Shown piece after piece: positions 1-12,417 of a stretch of DNA of 64,000 nucleotides. Within the stretch, counting starts at the first letter, position 1; each line of letters starts with the position of its first letter. The DNA is taken from NCBI GenBank assembly GCA_040954595.2, contig CM082581.2, positions 5,642,001 through 5,706,000 of the forward strand, given 5' to 3'. Position numbers and translations under genes: made by a program. The notes below the pieces were generated by a model, which did no database searches, was not told the origin of the DNA, and saw only the letters and a program-made list of their open reading frames with translations. Source of the stretch: Balanoglossus misakiensis. Lineage: Eukaryota > Hemichordata.

Positions 1-74
1 AAACATTGAAAAGGGATTTTCCAACGCCGCTTGACTAAAACCACTCGATAGTTGGCAGTTTCCACGGAATTCAG

Positions 75-112
75 GCTCATGAATATTAATAATCTCATTA
101 ATATTCATGAGC
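75..112. repeat. Perfect 16-bp inverted repeat (hairpin)
   Basis: Arms at 75-90 and 97-112 are perfect reverse complements around a 6-nt loop. The arms are AT-rich and begin GCTCATGAATATTAAT. The repeat lies 86 bp beyond the SEPSECS stop codon on that gene's sense strand, so it would fall in the 3' UTR if the transcript runs this far. I see no AATAAA for SEPSECS in the 197 bp available, so the transcript probably does run on. Confidence 0.75.
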
Positions 113-197
113 GCGACCACCACTTCGTTTTGGCTCGGCTCAGCGTCATGAATTTCAAAACTTCTGCTTGGTGGAAACGCACAGATTAATTTTACTG

Positions 198-3100
198 TTA
201 CGCAGAATCAACATCAGGTTTCTCTATGCCAGCAGCGTCCTCCGTCGCAGTGTCTGTATCGTTGATTGCGTATCCATCTATTTGTTTTTCAATGCTTTCT
301 GTCGCCGAGTGACTTTTACCACTCTTACTGACGCATTTGCCGAGCACTTTGTCCAGTCTCTTAATGAAAGTGTCAACATCACTCCTTGTCATTCCAACGG
401 CGGCTGCAGCGGTCAGATAGGTGCACGGATACTGATCCGTGTGCGCTCCGTAATTCTTGAAGACGTATCCAGCCACCTCTTTGTCCGGACTGTCGTAAGC
501 CACCACTCTGCAAGAGAGAGAATTCACCAACTTTTTCAGAACACAAGCGTTGTTACTACTGTTAATAGTTCACGCTAGCAAACAAACTTTACAATTTGTT
601 TAAATGCGACATTTTTAGATGCAAAACAATCAAACGCTTTTGGTACAACAAATTGATGACAGAAGAATGAAATTCATAGCAAGGGCTTTCTATTGATATA
701 TATAGGTCTTTGGGGAAAGTACCCGTATACTTTGGCAAAGAATTTTTTTTATTATTACCATGTTGTCATGAATCTAGCAAGTTACTTTCAATGAAATGTT
801 CATAGCCAGTGATTATTATACTATTGGAGATAAAAATAGAGTAGACGATTTTATTATAGACAGCTTTTTCTGTAATGTGGATGTATATGGAAATATTTGA
901 AGATCTTTTTTACATCAAAGAATGACAATGACAGTTTCTGTTGACACAAGAACACACCACTCCATTAGCATTTAGTGTGTCTCCCTTGCATTGTTGCAAA
1001 TAATTATTTTTTTAAAAATTATTGAAAAATTCACTCTTGCAAGGTAAAACTAGGTAAATGTCCCCATGCAAAATTTCAAAATAAGGATTGAAGCACTCAC
1101 CTTGTACCTGACACAAATCTTGTAAACAACATGGAACCCAGTTCAGTCAGCTGCTTGCTGTTGCCATGGAGTTGAGACAATGACAGTGCTAATGATATCG
1201 TGTTGTTCTTTGTGATCAGCAGTCGTTCTCCGTGTCTGTCTGCTACTTTTGTGATTTCTTCTGATAAATATTTAAACATTTCCTGAAATTATAAAAAAAA
1301 TATCTTCATTATGTTACATAGTAGTTTTTAAGTTTTCAGCTTCAATAACAATGAACCCTTTGAACCAGACTCTGATGTCATAGGTCACCAGGGGGTCAGA
1401 GTTCAAAGGGTTGATCGTTGCTCAAGCATACATTTTTGCTAAAATATTTCCTAATTTACTTCCTTGATTGAAGATGTAGAAGAATTGGAATAAAATTATT
1501 TGAATATTACATTATTGATGGTGTGTGTTTTTATTTTTGCCAAAACAACTTTCGTTTTCAAACATTAAATACAAAAACATACCATAAAATTACAACTGAA
1601 ACTTGGTTTACCTTTCTATCGGACAGCATTTTCTTGTAACCTTTGACACCCTGTGACAGTAGCGTGATGAACACATCTAGCGAGGGTGTGGCTGATGCAC
1701 GACCTGTAACCAAGCAACCATGACATCATCAGTTCTGTTAAACATGCGAAGAGTGATTTTTTGTTTCCTAACAATTAATTATGAATCAAAGCATATATGA
1801 TCGTACCTGGATATATTTTGCTGGTTTCTTCCACCAACTCTTTGTTATATCCAGCGATGACCGAACCACCGACTGGCACTTGGAAGTTTTTGTCTGTACT
1901 CTGTACGAAGACATCCAACCTACCTATCCTGGATGCCTGTCAAAGAACGCAGTGATGTTAGGATAGATGAATACGATTGACACCAAGGGAGGGGAAGATT
2001 GATCCTACAGGGTGAAACGGAAATACCTGCCCCTCCCCTTATAATTAATGGTAATTCCCTTCCATTGATTCTATTGTGCACATTAACTTCAGCACCAACA
2101 CCAAACACTTGTACCGGCTCAGTGTATAAATTTTGCAATCTTTGTGTTTAAAAAATTTCAAGTAGCTGTCAGGTTGCCATACATGTAAAAATTTGGAAGT
2201 GATATTCAGTTTGGAAAACAGTGCAATGGGTGTCTTTCTACTGGAGTCAAAACTAAAATTGCATTGACTCTTCTAGTACACACTTGAATGATGTTACAAG
2301 ACTGGCGGCCATTAAAGATGGAAATCACATACCTGTTGAATGAGATGCATACACTTTGTTGACTGAAGTCCATAAGCATTATTCACTACATGTGGAACAT
2401 CATACTTTTTACAAATCACTGCCACCTCTTCTAGTCTAGAAGACAAAATCGGAAACTGTTACATGAATTTTTTTATGATCATCAGTCTTCATAACATGGG
2501 CACATTCGGAAACTGTTACATGAATTTTTTTATGATCATCAGTCTTCATAACATGGGCACATTTAATGAAAGTGTAGAAATGAGACAAGAATCGATGCAG
2601 CCTTCATAATACTGAACAACTGGTATTTTCATATTTTTGGAAGTCTATGGTCTATAGACGTCTATGATCTATGAATTATATTTATCAGTTGGCTATTTGA
2701 TGGTTCCTCTTTCCTGGTGACAGACTGAGTTCAAAACGTTTCCAAAAACCTGAAACAGGAACATTTTTAATACTCTGTGGAAATACATCGTAGACACCAG
2801 TGCAAACATAGCTGTATTTATTCTTCAGAAAATCAATAAACTGATTATCAGCGATGATACCAGTAACAAAATTGACTGGGTCAGAGAACTTTGACTTTTG
2901 ACCTAACACATTCACAATAAATTAGCCCCAGTTGCTACGGATACGTACGTACCTGTCAGGTGCTCTGGGAGCAAAACAACTTGTAGTACAACAAATGCAT
3001 AAAATATTTTTGGCACCAAGTTCTTGAATTTTCTTTTCGATTTGAACAAGGTCAGTCCGAAGTTCATCGCCTTCCAGCACATTTTCAATGACAACCGGTG

Positions 3101-5022
3101 TAAAACCTGTCACGAAAAGAGTAATACATGTACATGTAGTCGTAATACAAATAAATTTGGGCCACTGCCAATTTTTATTAAGGGCAAAGGGTGTATCATT
3201 TCAGAAAGTGGTTCTTGGTGACTTCTTATAGTTCTGGACACTAGCCTGCATTAGTAATGTGACATACTGGCCATAGAGGGCGCACTGCGACGGTGGTATA
3301 CATGTATGTGTAATGTATCTCACATTAACTGTCCTGTAAGCCAGGGATAATGCCAGGCTTACAGGACGTTCTTAGCTCTTTGTCCTATGTAGCCTAACTG
3401 ATGTATCACTGTTAGTGATATTGCCATCTCCAGTTCTAACCAACACAAAATATCCAACTCAGAAGAAATGAGAATATCAACAGGCACAGGGTAAGACACA
3501 AGAAAAGCAATCATGGTCATACATGTTACGATGGTTTTACAAGTTACTGCTTCGTGAAAACCACTGATGTTACTAAGGTAGGTGCCGATACCTAAAACAT
3601 CTAATTTCATGACTGTTGCTTTCTGTTGTCACATACCTGCCGTATTTATTGCCTTAAAGCACGATTTCTGATCAATTCTCGGCCACAGAATGTACTTTGT
3701 GTTCGGTCTGAGATTCCGAAGTGCTAAAAAGCATAGCACAATACTCATCCCCGTTGCCATGGGAACAATAAAACTACTCGTTACAGTTCTGGCCCCTGAA
3801 AATAAAAGATAAAAAAAATACAGTGTCACAGAAGGTAAAGTCCTTTTTTATCAAAAACAAAAACTGCTTAAAGGGGAACACTGGTCCAATGGCATTCACT
3901 ACTGTCATTGTGTTGGTTGCATGTATTGTCAATACATGAAATGACATCTTCTGTCCTGATGGGAAAATCAACATTACCGATAAATTAGATATGTTTACTG
4001 ACTATAACCATACAATGTAACATGTAATCTTACCTGCAATTTTGATTGCATCCGTTACTAAAATATTTGCAAGTTTGTTGATTAAACTGGATCCAGCAGC
4101 TTTGGGTTGAATAGCGGTGACATCACCAGACCTACCAATACCATGGCCCATTCTGCGCATAAAGCAAAAAGTAATAATACACTATGGATGTACACAAATA
4201 ACGTATTAACCATTCTCTCATTCACTCATCAACTTCAAATTGTGTAAAATGTACCTCAATTTCTATAATCTGTCACTATTATTCTGAAATGAGGTATTGG
4301 CATTGTTAATGCATGATATACTGTAAAACGGGAAAGTTTTAGCAAAAGCTAAATTTTCGCGAACTACGCGAGAGCCCAAAAAACTTGCACCACAGGGGTT
4401 GATGACCAGCCTTCCTTACCTATAGTGTCTCCTGGCAACCAAATCCGATGCAAATCTAGCCTCTCTTTCACCGACACCACAGTTGCCATGGAAATTGTTA
4501 CTGTCCATCATTGCAAGTTCGTGCAACAGCAGTTCGATGGTGGCATCATCCCATCCCTCCTCGGGCCATCTCCTCTGTACGCAGGAAGACAAATTGATAT
4601 TACAGGGATTAGAGGTTTATTTCACTGACGAAAACCATGCAATGGATGTATGAGGTATGTGAGCACATCATTGATGGGCCATTTGTAAGTACTATTATCT
4701 TATTTTCTTTTCACTGGTCTCAATGACACATGTGAGTGTGACCCCCCCCCCCCCCCCCCCATCCACATTGAATGTGCCCTTACAAATGGAAGTTTCATCT
4801 GCCTGTGGGTAAGAAAACTCGTTCAATTACGGTAAATGACGGATACCGGCTTTGATTACGGAAAAGTTAATCTTACCAATGCATTTGCACTCAATATTGC
4901 ATACTTACGTGTTCAATGAACGTTCTTATAACTGTTTCTCTTGCTCGAATGGCCTGGTGGGCTTGCTTCACGTACGAACTCGGTATCAACCTCTCGCACT
5001 GCGCGAAACTCTCGTCGTTCAT
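198..5022 (-). CDS. SEPSECS: O-phosphoseryl-tRNA(Sec):selenium transferase (SepSecS), complete, 10 coding exons
   Basis: PLP enzyme that converts O-phosphoseryl-tRNA(Sec) to selenocysteinyl-tRNA(Sec) with selenophosphate, the last step of eukaryotic selenocysteine synthesis. Coding exons in transcript order: 5022-4909, 4574-4420, 4152-4034, 3795-3637, 3106-2953, 2435-2333, 1936-1807, 1703-1612, 1282-1101, 507-198. All junctions are GT-AG and all phases agree. The model gives 505 residues against 501 in human. Numbering matches human through the core: the PLP lysine falls at K284 in [13 protein letters not shown], Arg313 in [10 protein letters not shown], and the RSG...Q phosphate-binding stretch at 97-105. 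The start is [12 protein letters not shown], matching human MNRESFAAGERL. For exon 9 the donor at 1101 was preferred over one at 1108 because it restores the conserved VSG-x-R-VV junction. The C-terminal tail is acidic and divergent, as in other animals. Head-to-head with TTC1. Confidence 0.96.
1352..1413. repeat. Short inverted-repeat element, MITE-like, in SEPSECS intron 8
   Basis: AACCCTTTGAAC at 1354-1365 is matched by its reverse complement at 1401-1412, and partial pairing continues inward. The element is about 60 bp, lies wholly inside an intron, and has no coding potential. Its CCCTTT-type ends resemble those of the elements at 13545, 21892 and 61651, though the interior differs. Confidence 0.5.
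2449..2563. repeat. Perfect 57-bp tandem duplication in SEPSECS intron 5
   Basis: The segment starting TCGGAAACTGTTACATG at 2449 is repeated exactly at 2506 (period 57, two copies). It lies 14 bp upstream, in transcript sense, of the acceptor of the exon 2435-2333. The identity of the copies indicates a recent event, or an assembly artefact. Confidence 0.9.
4742..4760. repeat. Poly-C tract
   Basis: An uninterrupted run of 19 C (G on the SEPSECS sense strand) in SEPSECS intron 1. Other long C or G runs occur near 53809, 56281, 56395, 57600 and 61921. Lengths of such runs are often unreliable in assemblies. Confidence 0.9.
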
Positions 5023-5964
5023 TCTCTTATATCAAGTCAAAATTTACCACAGCTATACAGTAGAAATCGCCGAGAAAGTGAAGACGAATCGTCCACAAAA
5101 CCGTCACAAATTCACATGTCTTCGTGACCAGTACCAGCTGTACTAAAAAATAACCCGGAAGTGCCCTGCCACAGCCACATAGGGATTCCCCAAATACACG
5201 TGCGAAAAAAAGTCCCGAGGTAAGTATTATACTTTCACGGTATCACGCGTGATATTTTAAAATTTGATTTCTTTATCTGATAATATATTTAAAAATTACT
5301 GTAAGGTCCTTTAGTTATCAATTAAAAACGACATAGAATACCTGCGGATGATTCCAAGTCCAGGTTACGTATGTTTACGTACTATTTTTGAGGTCATTCG
5401 ACAACCCGGAAGTAGCTGGACATCGAGCGATTCGACGATGGGTCAGTCACAATAGTGTTTCATCAACGATAGTGTCATCTATTTGTAGTTTACGAAGCTG
5501 TCCGGAGTTTCTAAATAACGTGTACGGTTTACGGTATGTTTGTTCAGGTCTATACGTCAGGTTTTGTTCGTCAGAAACTTTATCGATTCTTTAACAATGG
5601 ATAATTGAGCTATTGGATGCATGTTGCAATGGACATTGTCAGCTGCTATGATTGTCGCTGGTGCCACTCGGTTGATGATGCTCTCCGCAGCACTAGCAAC
5701 TAGCAGCACCCGCTACAATTATTGCAGCTAGGATACATTCGATGCTCGATCAAATGAAGGTAGAAGCTCCTACCTCCATAACAGATGAATGGGTTGATGA
5801 TGATGTAACGTAACTGTGGTACGTGTGATGGTGTTATTCTACATACGACATTCTGCACGCACGAAATGATAAAAAAATGCAGATGTTGCACTTTACTAAC
5901 TTGTTGAAGGGTGGGCTTTATTTACAGCCAGTCGGTGGAGGAACATCTCGATAGGTCGGTAACC
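5023..5964. promoter_or_regulatory. Shared promoter region between SEPSECS (-) and TTC1 (+)
   Basis: 942 bp separate the two start codons. CCGGAAGT, the ETS/GABP consensus, occurs twice in the same orientation, at 5155-5162 and 5406-5413; these motifs are typical of bidirectional housekeeping promoters. A splice acceptor (TTTATTTACAG, exon start at 5928) just before the TTC1 start codon implies a non-coding first exon for TTC1 within this interval. I see no clear TATA box. The regulatory role is inferred from motifs and geometry only. Confidence 0.55.
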
Positions 5965-8810
5965 ATGGCAACCAGTGATGCAGCAGAGCGAAGTCTTGGT
6001 GACCAGTTGACCCGAGCTACAAAGTTAGATGAGGGTGATAAAGACAGACTGATCGGTGCAGTAGAAGTCACGCAACTGTCAAATGAGTCTGCCGACGAAG
6101 ATGATGGGGAGGAATTTTACGATGCTACGGATCAGCTAAATGAGGAAAATGATGAGAGTGTTAAAACTGATGAAACAGCGGTCGTGGACAAGGATCATGG
6201 AAAAACTGATAGTAACGAGGAAACTGCAATGACACAAACGGATGAAACAAACGCTGCTATCGTTAATGAGATTGCTGCCAGTGCTCTTGGAGAAAAAATT
6301 AACGAAAGCGATGATTTACAAAGCAGTAAAGATGAGAACACTGATAGAGTGACAGAGGAGCAAGTCAGTGAAGTGAAAGATTCGGAAGACTCACAAAATG
6401 AGAGTGTCGGTGATAGAACTGAACATGAGGATGACAATCTCCATGGCGACAGTGATGAGTCGGGAAAGACAGATGAAAGAGACAATGATGACGAGCTGCC
6501 TGATCAGTACGAGGACGCATCAGACGAGAAAAGTAAACCCAAACCAACAACTCTAGAGGAAGATGAAGAACTTCTTAGGGAGTTGGAAGCGAACATGACG
6601 GATGAAGAAAAAGAAGTAAGTAGACCACAAAATTCGTTAACATGCAAAATTGTTATGGAAAGGGGTGGGGGTGGGAGGGGCAATTTGAAATTTAACTTAT
6701 GCATCAGTTCTTTTGCAGTCAACCACTTCGTTGTCTAAATGGTCAATACGAATTTTCCTTTTTCAGGTCAGAAAACAAGAAGCTCAAGATTGGAAGAGCA
6801 AAGGCAATGAATTTTACAAGAATGAAGGTATTTATTTTGTTAACATTATAGTATATCCAATAGCAATGAATGACTTAAGTTTTTCTATATATAGATATAG
6901 GTTCTAGATATAGGTTTTATCATTTAATTGATGACTGATTTGAGCATCAGTTCAATATAATTGTCTACTGTTAAACCAGACAAAATTGGGTATATTACAA
7001 TGGCAGTATCATCCTCCTATTTGGCAGGTAAACCAATGTAAGTTTGTGATACAAGATTTGGATATGACATTTTTTACCAGTGACAACAGCCAACATAAAC
7101 CGATTTCCAAAAGCTTTCATGATGTCATCATTCTGTTATTTTTCAATTGTCTCACACTACAAATGTCTTTTTGATATGTTTTATCTCTCAGAATATGGTG
7201 AAGCAATCGACGCATACGTCCAAGCATTGCAAATCTGTCCACTGTGTTATAAGAAAGAGAGAGCCATTATGTATTCGAACAGAGCTGCTTGTCATCTAAG
7301 ACTGGTGAGTTATACTTTTCTGACCATACATGTACATATCCTACTTGTTCTGAAGAAATCAGTCTTGTTTTCAGGTTTTCCCCACAGTTATTGCATAGTG
7401 TACTCTAATAAATTTTGCATTCATCTACACAGTACCCTCACAGTCACTGTACACAGTTCTTCATTGATATCCATTCCCAATTCGGTTTATATCTATTGAC
7501 TGATCACATCACTGTCTGTCCACAAATTCTATTGATGAGATGAGATGATCTGTGTACATTGTGCTGAATTCTTCATATTTGCATCCTACAGGAAGAAAAA
7601 GATGAAGCTATCGTGGACTGTTCGAAAGGTAAATCAATTCTGATTATGTCCCCGTACAATCTCGTCTAGTATATATTTAATATGAAAAAAAGTACCGGGT
7701 AACAGGGGTTGACCTGGACTCAATATCTGTTATTTTCTTGACCTGCCCAGGGTAGTGTAGGAGTAGTGAGCCTGAAAGTAAGCTCTACCTACACACCCCA
7801 AAAATTGGCCCTGTGCCCCTGATTTTTTGCTGCATAATGCTAAATTTGAACACCTCGCACCACTCAAAATATTGGATAGAAGGTCATGTGTAGGGGTCTT
7901 GAACTCAGATTTAACTTCCATTTTGATTACCAGTCAATAACTTAGTTGTCTGGTACTGTAGACTGTCATTGTCCTAAAGAGAATTCCAAGTTTTTGGCCC
8001 GTTACAGGTAACATTGTGGCCCCCACCTTTCGCAAATTCTCATATCAGACAACTTCTTGTGTGCACTGCGAGTAAATCATTTCTTTCCTTCACAGCAATT
8101 GAATTGCATCCGGTGTATATCAAGGCATTGCTCAGGAGAGCTCAGACGTACGAACAAGTAGAGAAGTTGGACGAAGCACTGGGCGACTACCAGAAAGTAC
8201 TGGAATTAGATCCAGCGTCACACGTGGCCAGACAAGCTTGCATGGTATGTTTGCCTTCCTCGATAACCAAGTACAGTAAAACCTTTGTAAACCAAACACC
8301 AAAGGGACTGAAGAAAATTGTTCAGTTTGCGGAGGTGTCCAGTTCATAGAGGTTCTTCTGAGATGTGGTTCTATTGTCACTATGAGGGATGGGAAAAGGT
8401 GTTAAGATTAGACAGGGTTCTGTTTAGACAGGTTTTTACTGTATAATTCAACCACAGCCTATGGGACTTGACAGTAAATGTCATCATTTCAAACTAGAGC
8501 ACATAGTCACATTTTTGGTTTGTCCAATTTTTCTTGCAGAAAAACAAAAACACACTGTTTCCACAGCTCTTACTCCAATCAAAAATCTTAATGAGCTCTG
8601 CTTTTTTGTTCATTTCAGAGACTTCCCGAAGAAATCAAAGAAAGGAATGAAAAACTGAAAGAAGAAATGATGGGCAAATTGAAAGACTTGGGGAACCTGA
8701 TTCTCAGACCATTTGGACTGTCAACAAACAACTTCCAGCTTCAGCAGAATCCCGACACCGGGTCGTATTCAGTCAACTTTTCGCAAGGTTCTCAGAACAA
8801 TGGGAAATAG
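5965..8810 (+). CDS. TTC1: Tetratricopeptide repeat protein 1 (TTC1), complete, 6 coding exons
   Basis: TPR co-chaperone/adaptor; the vertebrate protein binds Hsp90-type tails and G-alpha/Ras through its TPRs. Exons: 5965-6615, 6767-6827, 7192-7304, 7592-7628, 8096-8244, 8619-8810; all GT-AG, summed phase zero, 400 aa. Residues 1-217 form a highly acidic Glu/Asp-rich region. Three TPRs follow from about residue 225, with hallmarks such as [23 protein letters not shown] and [12 protein letters not shown]. The C-terminus is nearly diagnostic: [20 protein letters not shown], where human has [20 protein letters not shown]. The ATG at 5965 sits in a good context (AACCATGG). An in-frame ATG at 5911 was rejected because a splice acceptor lies between them. 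Human TTC1 is 292 aa; the extra length is all in the acidic N-terminus. Confidence 0.95.
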
Positions 8811-9749
8811 TGTGTGCTCTACTTCGTCAAGAGACTTGAAATGTGGCAGTCCATCTTCATGCTTTGGATGTGAATAATGATCACCTGCAATTGTGAGAGA
8901 TATGTTTTGAGGAGTTTGTGATGAACGATGAAATTTTCACGTCAATTCTGCAGCTTTATAGTGGTATCTATGAAAAGAGACTCACAAACATGCTTGCAAA
9001 TGTAATGGAGCCCTCAAGCGGCCATGATTATGAATTACTAGAATGAAAAAAAATTTCTCTGATGTTTTCATACAAAACTTACGCAAGTACTGTTTTAACA
9101 CAATAATAGCGCCCTCAGTCGTCCATATTTGTAAAATGGTGCTCCCGTTTCTTCATTTTTCCCCAGATATACTGATTTTTCTGTAAATGGATTTTGTAAA
9201 TTAAATTAAAGGGATGGGTGTTTGTCCTTTGCTATAGATGCCCTGTGTGGCAGTACATTTCTCATATTAAAATGGTGTGCTGTCAAATCGAATGAGCTTG
9301 TGAATTTCTGAGACTTGTGCAATGTTAATATTATGAGATTGTCATGTGCGTTTCGCACTATTAAACACAACATACAATAGATGATGTTCATGGCAGGTTT
9401 TTGTTCAGTGTTCTGAGTCAAAGTACTTGGGTTGATTGCCGAATATTGAATTTCACTGTGCGATAGCCTCAGTAGTGTTTATTTACAGGTATTGTTTAGG
9501 GGGAGGGGGTAGGTAGGAGAAATGATGAGAATGTCTTTAATCTTTGTTGTTACTACCGGTAGTTGTGTGCTATCATGGAACATACCCATGGCCCAGTACA
9601 TGTATTAAGCTAACATCTGGAATATTACAGAATGCATTCCATAATGGTGGATGGAAGCAACAGTACCACAGTAGCTTCATAAGAAATATAGCAGGATTAT
9701 TAACAAAGGATAAGGATACAGCACCTGATCATCTCTGCCGCCAGAAATC

Positions 9750-9755
9750 AATAAA
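9750..9755 (+). terminator. Candidate polyadenylation signal for TTC1
   Basis: First exact AATAAA on the plus strand that I noted downstream of the TTC1 stop codon, about 940 bp away. No transcript evidence; an earlier variant signal could be used instead. Confidence 0.35.
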
Positions 9756-10385
9756 ACCATGCGGATTATTCATTTCCTTGGGTTGTCTCTAAATTATCGA
9801 TTTGAATTTACTGTCTGTATACTGTTTCCTTCTGGCCAGATTTTAAAGGCTCCCTCGACTGGCTGGTTTTTCACGAACTTTACTCTTTCTGTGAATGTCA
9901 CAGGAAATGTCATTGGGCTGAAACAACTCTTTTGCTTTTGGCCTAATCTCAGATAATTATTGAATATCGAGCTATCTGTGATGTATACAGTGGGTTGTAA
10001 AAAGCACTGTTTTTTTTTTGGTACATCAATGAAATTAAAAAAAATGAGTGATTCATGTGACACAAAATGAATAACTTTTATGTCACATCCCAAAATATTC
10101 ATTGACATGCAAAATATTGAATTATGTAATCCCATTGTCTGGCAATGTAACACTGTACTGATCATATGCACATATTATGCAAATATGTGCTCAGTTCTCA
10201 GGAAATGCCTTTCTCAAGAGGTGTTTTCCACAAACTCACAAGACAGGTGTTTAATCATTGTAGATCAACACACACATAATAGGGATTACATTATCACCCA
10301 TTAGAGCAAGGAACCAACGACAGCTTGTAAATCACATTAAAAATTAACATCGGAATTGGCAAAATGCCAGTAAGACTCCTAGAAC

Positions 10386-10620
10386 CCTTTTCTCACGTGC
10401 CGTCAACGCCGCCCCAGCGGCGGCGCTAGGGCGGCGTTAATTTGTAAGTGCCACGTGTGAAAAGGTGAGAGCGGCCCTGCGCCGCTCTTTTTTTGTGACG
10501 GTGTTGAGGGGTGGGACCTGGGTCGGGGCGCCGCACTAAACAGCGATTCAAATCACGTGTGAACAGAAACACCGCACTAAACGCCGATCTAAACGCACTC
10601 TTCCGACGCGGTTTGAGGGG
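10386..10620. repeat. GC-rich structured repeat with CACGTG-bearing inverted arms
   Basis: A GC-rich island in AT-rich surroundings. CCCTTTTCTCACGTG near 10386 pairs with CCACGTGTGAAAAGG near 10451, and inside that AACGCCGCCC pairs perfectly with GGGCGGCGTT, giving a long hairpin. A third CACGTGTGAA lies near 10555, flanked by two imperfect direct copies of CCGCACTAAAC. No protein is recognisable. It looks like a non-autonomous mobile element rather than a gene or a simple CpG island. Confidence 0.5.
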
Positions 10621-12269
10621 ATACAAGTGGCAGTTTCTAATGAGCTTGCATGTAAAATTACCCCTCTGAAAAGAGCGATGTTTAGCACCTTGGGTCCTTG
10701 CTTAGTCAACGGTCAATTTGCCTTGTTGCTGATGGTCATCAGTAAAATGAGGAGCCCCAAAACCTACAGGCAAAGCCTTGAGGTAGTCGGAACTTACTGC
10801 AGCTGGGGCTCTGCTGAAAAAATTGAGACGCCCAGTGGAAGTGGTAGTGAAACTTGTAGCAAAGTTCACGGTGATAATTGCTAGGCAACTAGGTCTTGCC
10901 ATTGTCTGGCTAAAAATACATCCCTGTGCGTGAATAAATTAAAAACGTCTTTGTCCCAAGGGACCAACTCAAAGCCACATCCTGGTATGCTTTTACTACT
11001 AGCATGGAGTCATGCTACTAGTATATTACGCACTGGTTTCAAAGCTGTAAGACTCACAGGCGGTACCGTAGAAGCGCTTATACTTATAGGATGACTGTAC
11101 AAAAACTGGAAAAGTGTGGATTTTCTCGGATCTTCCATTTATTTGATGTGGAACAACAAATGGGACAAGTGGCGAAATGTGTCCTTGATTTTCAATCGCA
11201 CCATGAAGCCTATTTGAACCTAATTTGCATAAATGTCCGAGTGCGGTGATCCCGTCCCTTTTATACACATGTGAATGCAAAACTATTTGAGTCGCTGATA
11301 AGAAATGTTTACCAACTTTTATAATCCAAAAAAGGGCGCCCTAATCATTGCACGTGTGCAAGCGACTCTAATGATTTTCCTGTTTGTGTAAACATGAATA
11401 GTTACATCACCACTGAACTATTTTCTGAAATTTAATAAAGGTAATATTTTGCCAGGGTTCTATGTAACAAATATTCGTGAATGTTGTTTTTTCCATCTAC
11501 ATGTATTTTGCTGCTTACAACTGGTTTTGATTTTTTTATTGATCTTCAGGCTAAACTCACAGTCTGTTCACTAATATGAAAGTTCTGATTAATCTTTCCG
11601 GTAAATTTTCAATGAGAAAAAACAGTGCAGATTATCTTGAACTCTAGTAGAGTGAAACAGCTGGAGCCATAAACACTGGAGAAAAAATTGGGATATCTCT
11701 GATTGAGCCTGTGGCTGTGAAAACTGCAGCCATAAAACTGTATTTGGGGTCATAGTTGTCTTATGGAAGGGAAATTAAACAGGGCATTCTACACACACGT
11801 ACACATGGTTTATATTGTGTTCAGCTCACTGTGTATGTGCAAAGGTGTATGACAGAGGAAACGAACATAGGTTTTGTTTTCTTGATATTTCATCCGTTAA
11901 AAGATGATTTAATGTAAAACATTCAAAGGTCTCCAACAATAACAAGGAGTAAAATCAACTAATAACAGTAGAGTAATGCAGTAAGTCCTATACTGACCTC
12001 ATGTGTCCACCACCCCATTGCTATCACATCATGGCAACCGCACCCCAACCCATCCCCCGCTGCATACTCCCCCCTCACCCTCCCTGCTTTGATTGCCAAC
12101 ACCACGTTAGGACTTACACCAGCAGAGACTTGGAAAAGTGCATGGACCAAGTGGCTTGTGAGAATGCCAAGCTACAGTAATCGCAGAAAATGTCTTACTA
12201 GTAAAGTATGTACATGTTTTCATTTGCAATATCTAGAAGTACATTTGTGCAGGCTATACAGCGACTTCA

Positions 12270-12417
12270 TTAACCTTTCGTACCCGGCTGGAAGAAAACT
12301 TCCAAATGACACAGGTCGACAGCGGAGGGTCAGGGTTTTACGGGGTTTAAACCTTCGCACTCCGGTGACCACTGAAATTCAGACTACTTCTTCTCAGTCA
12401 GGGTTCGAAGGTTATTA
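12270..12417. repeat. Possible TTAA-flanked inverted-repeat element
   Basis: The left end reads TTAACCTTTCGTACCC. The reverse complement of the right end reads TTAATAACCTTCGAACCC. The ends are similar but imperfect, so membership of the same family as the elements at 13545, 21892 and 61651 is tentative. Confidence 0.3.

Noticed and set aside
75-112. SECIS element in the SEPSECS 3' region
   Set aside because: The hairpin is too short and lacks the non-Watson-Crick quartet and apical As, and SepSecS contains no selenocysteine.
1101-1108. Alternative donor at 1108 for SEPSECS exon 9
   Set aside because: It would drop the conserved residues after VSG and break the phase with the last exon, whereas the donor at 1101 keeps both.
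5911-5964. Upstream in-frame ATG at 5911 as the TTC1 start
   Set aside because: A strong splice acceptor (TTTATTTACAG, exon starting at 5928) lies between it and the ATG at 5965, which has the better start context.
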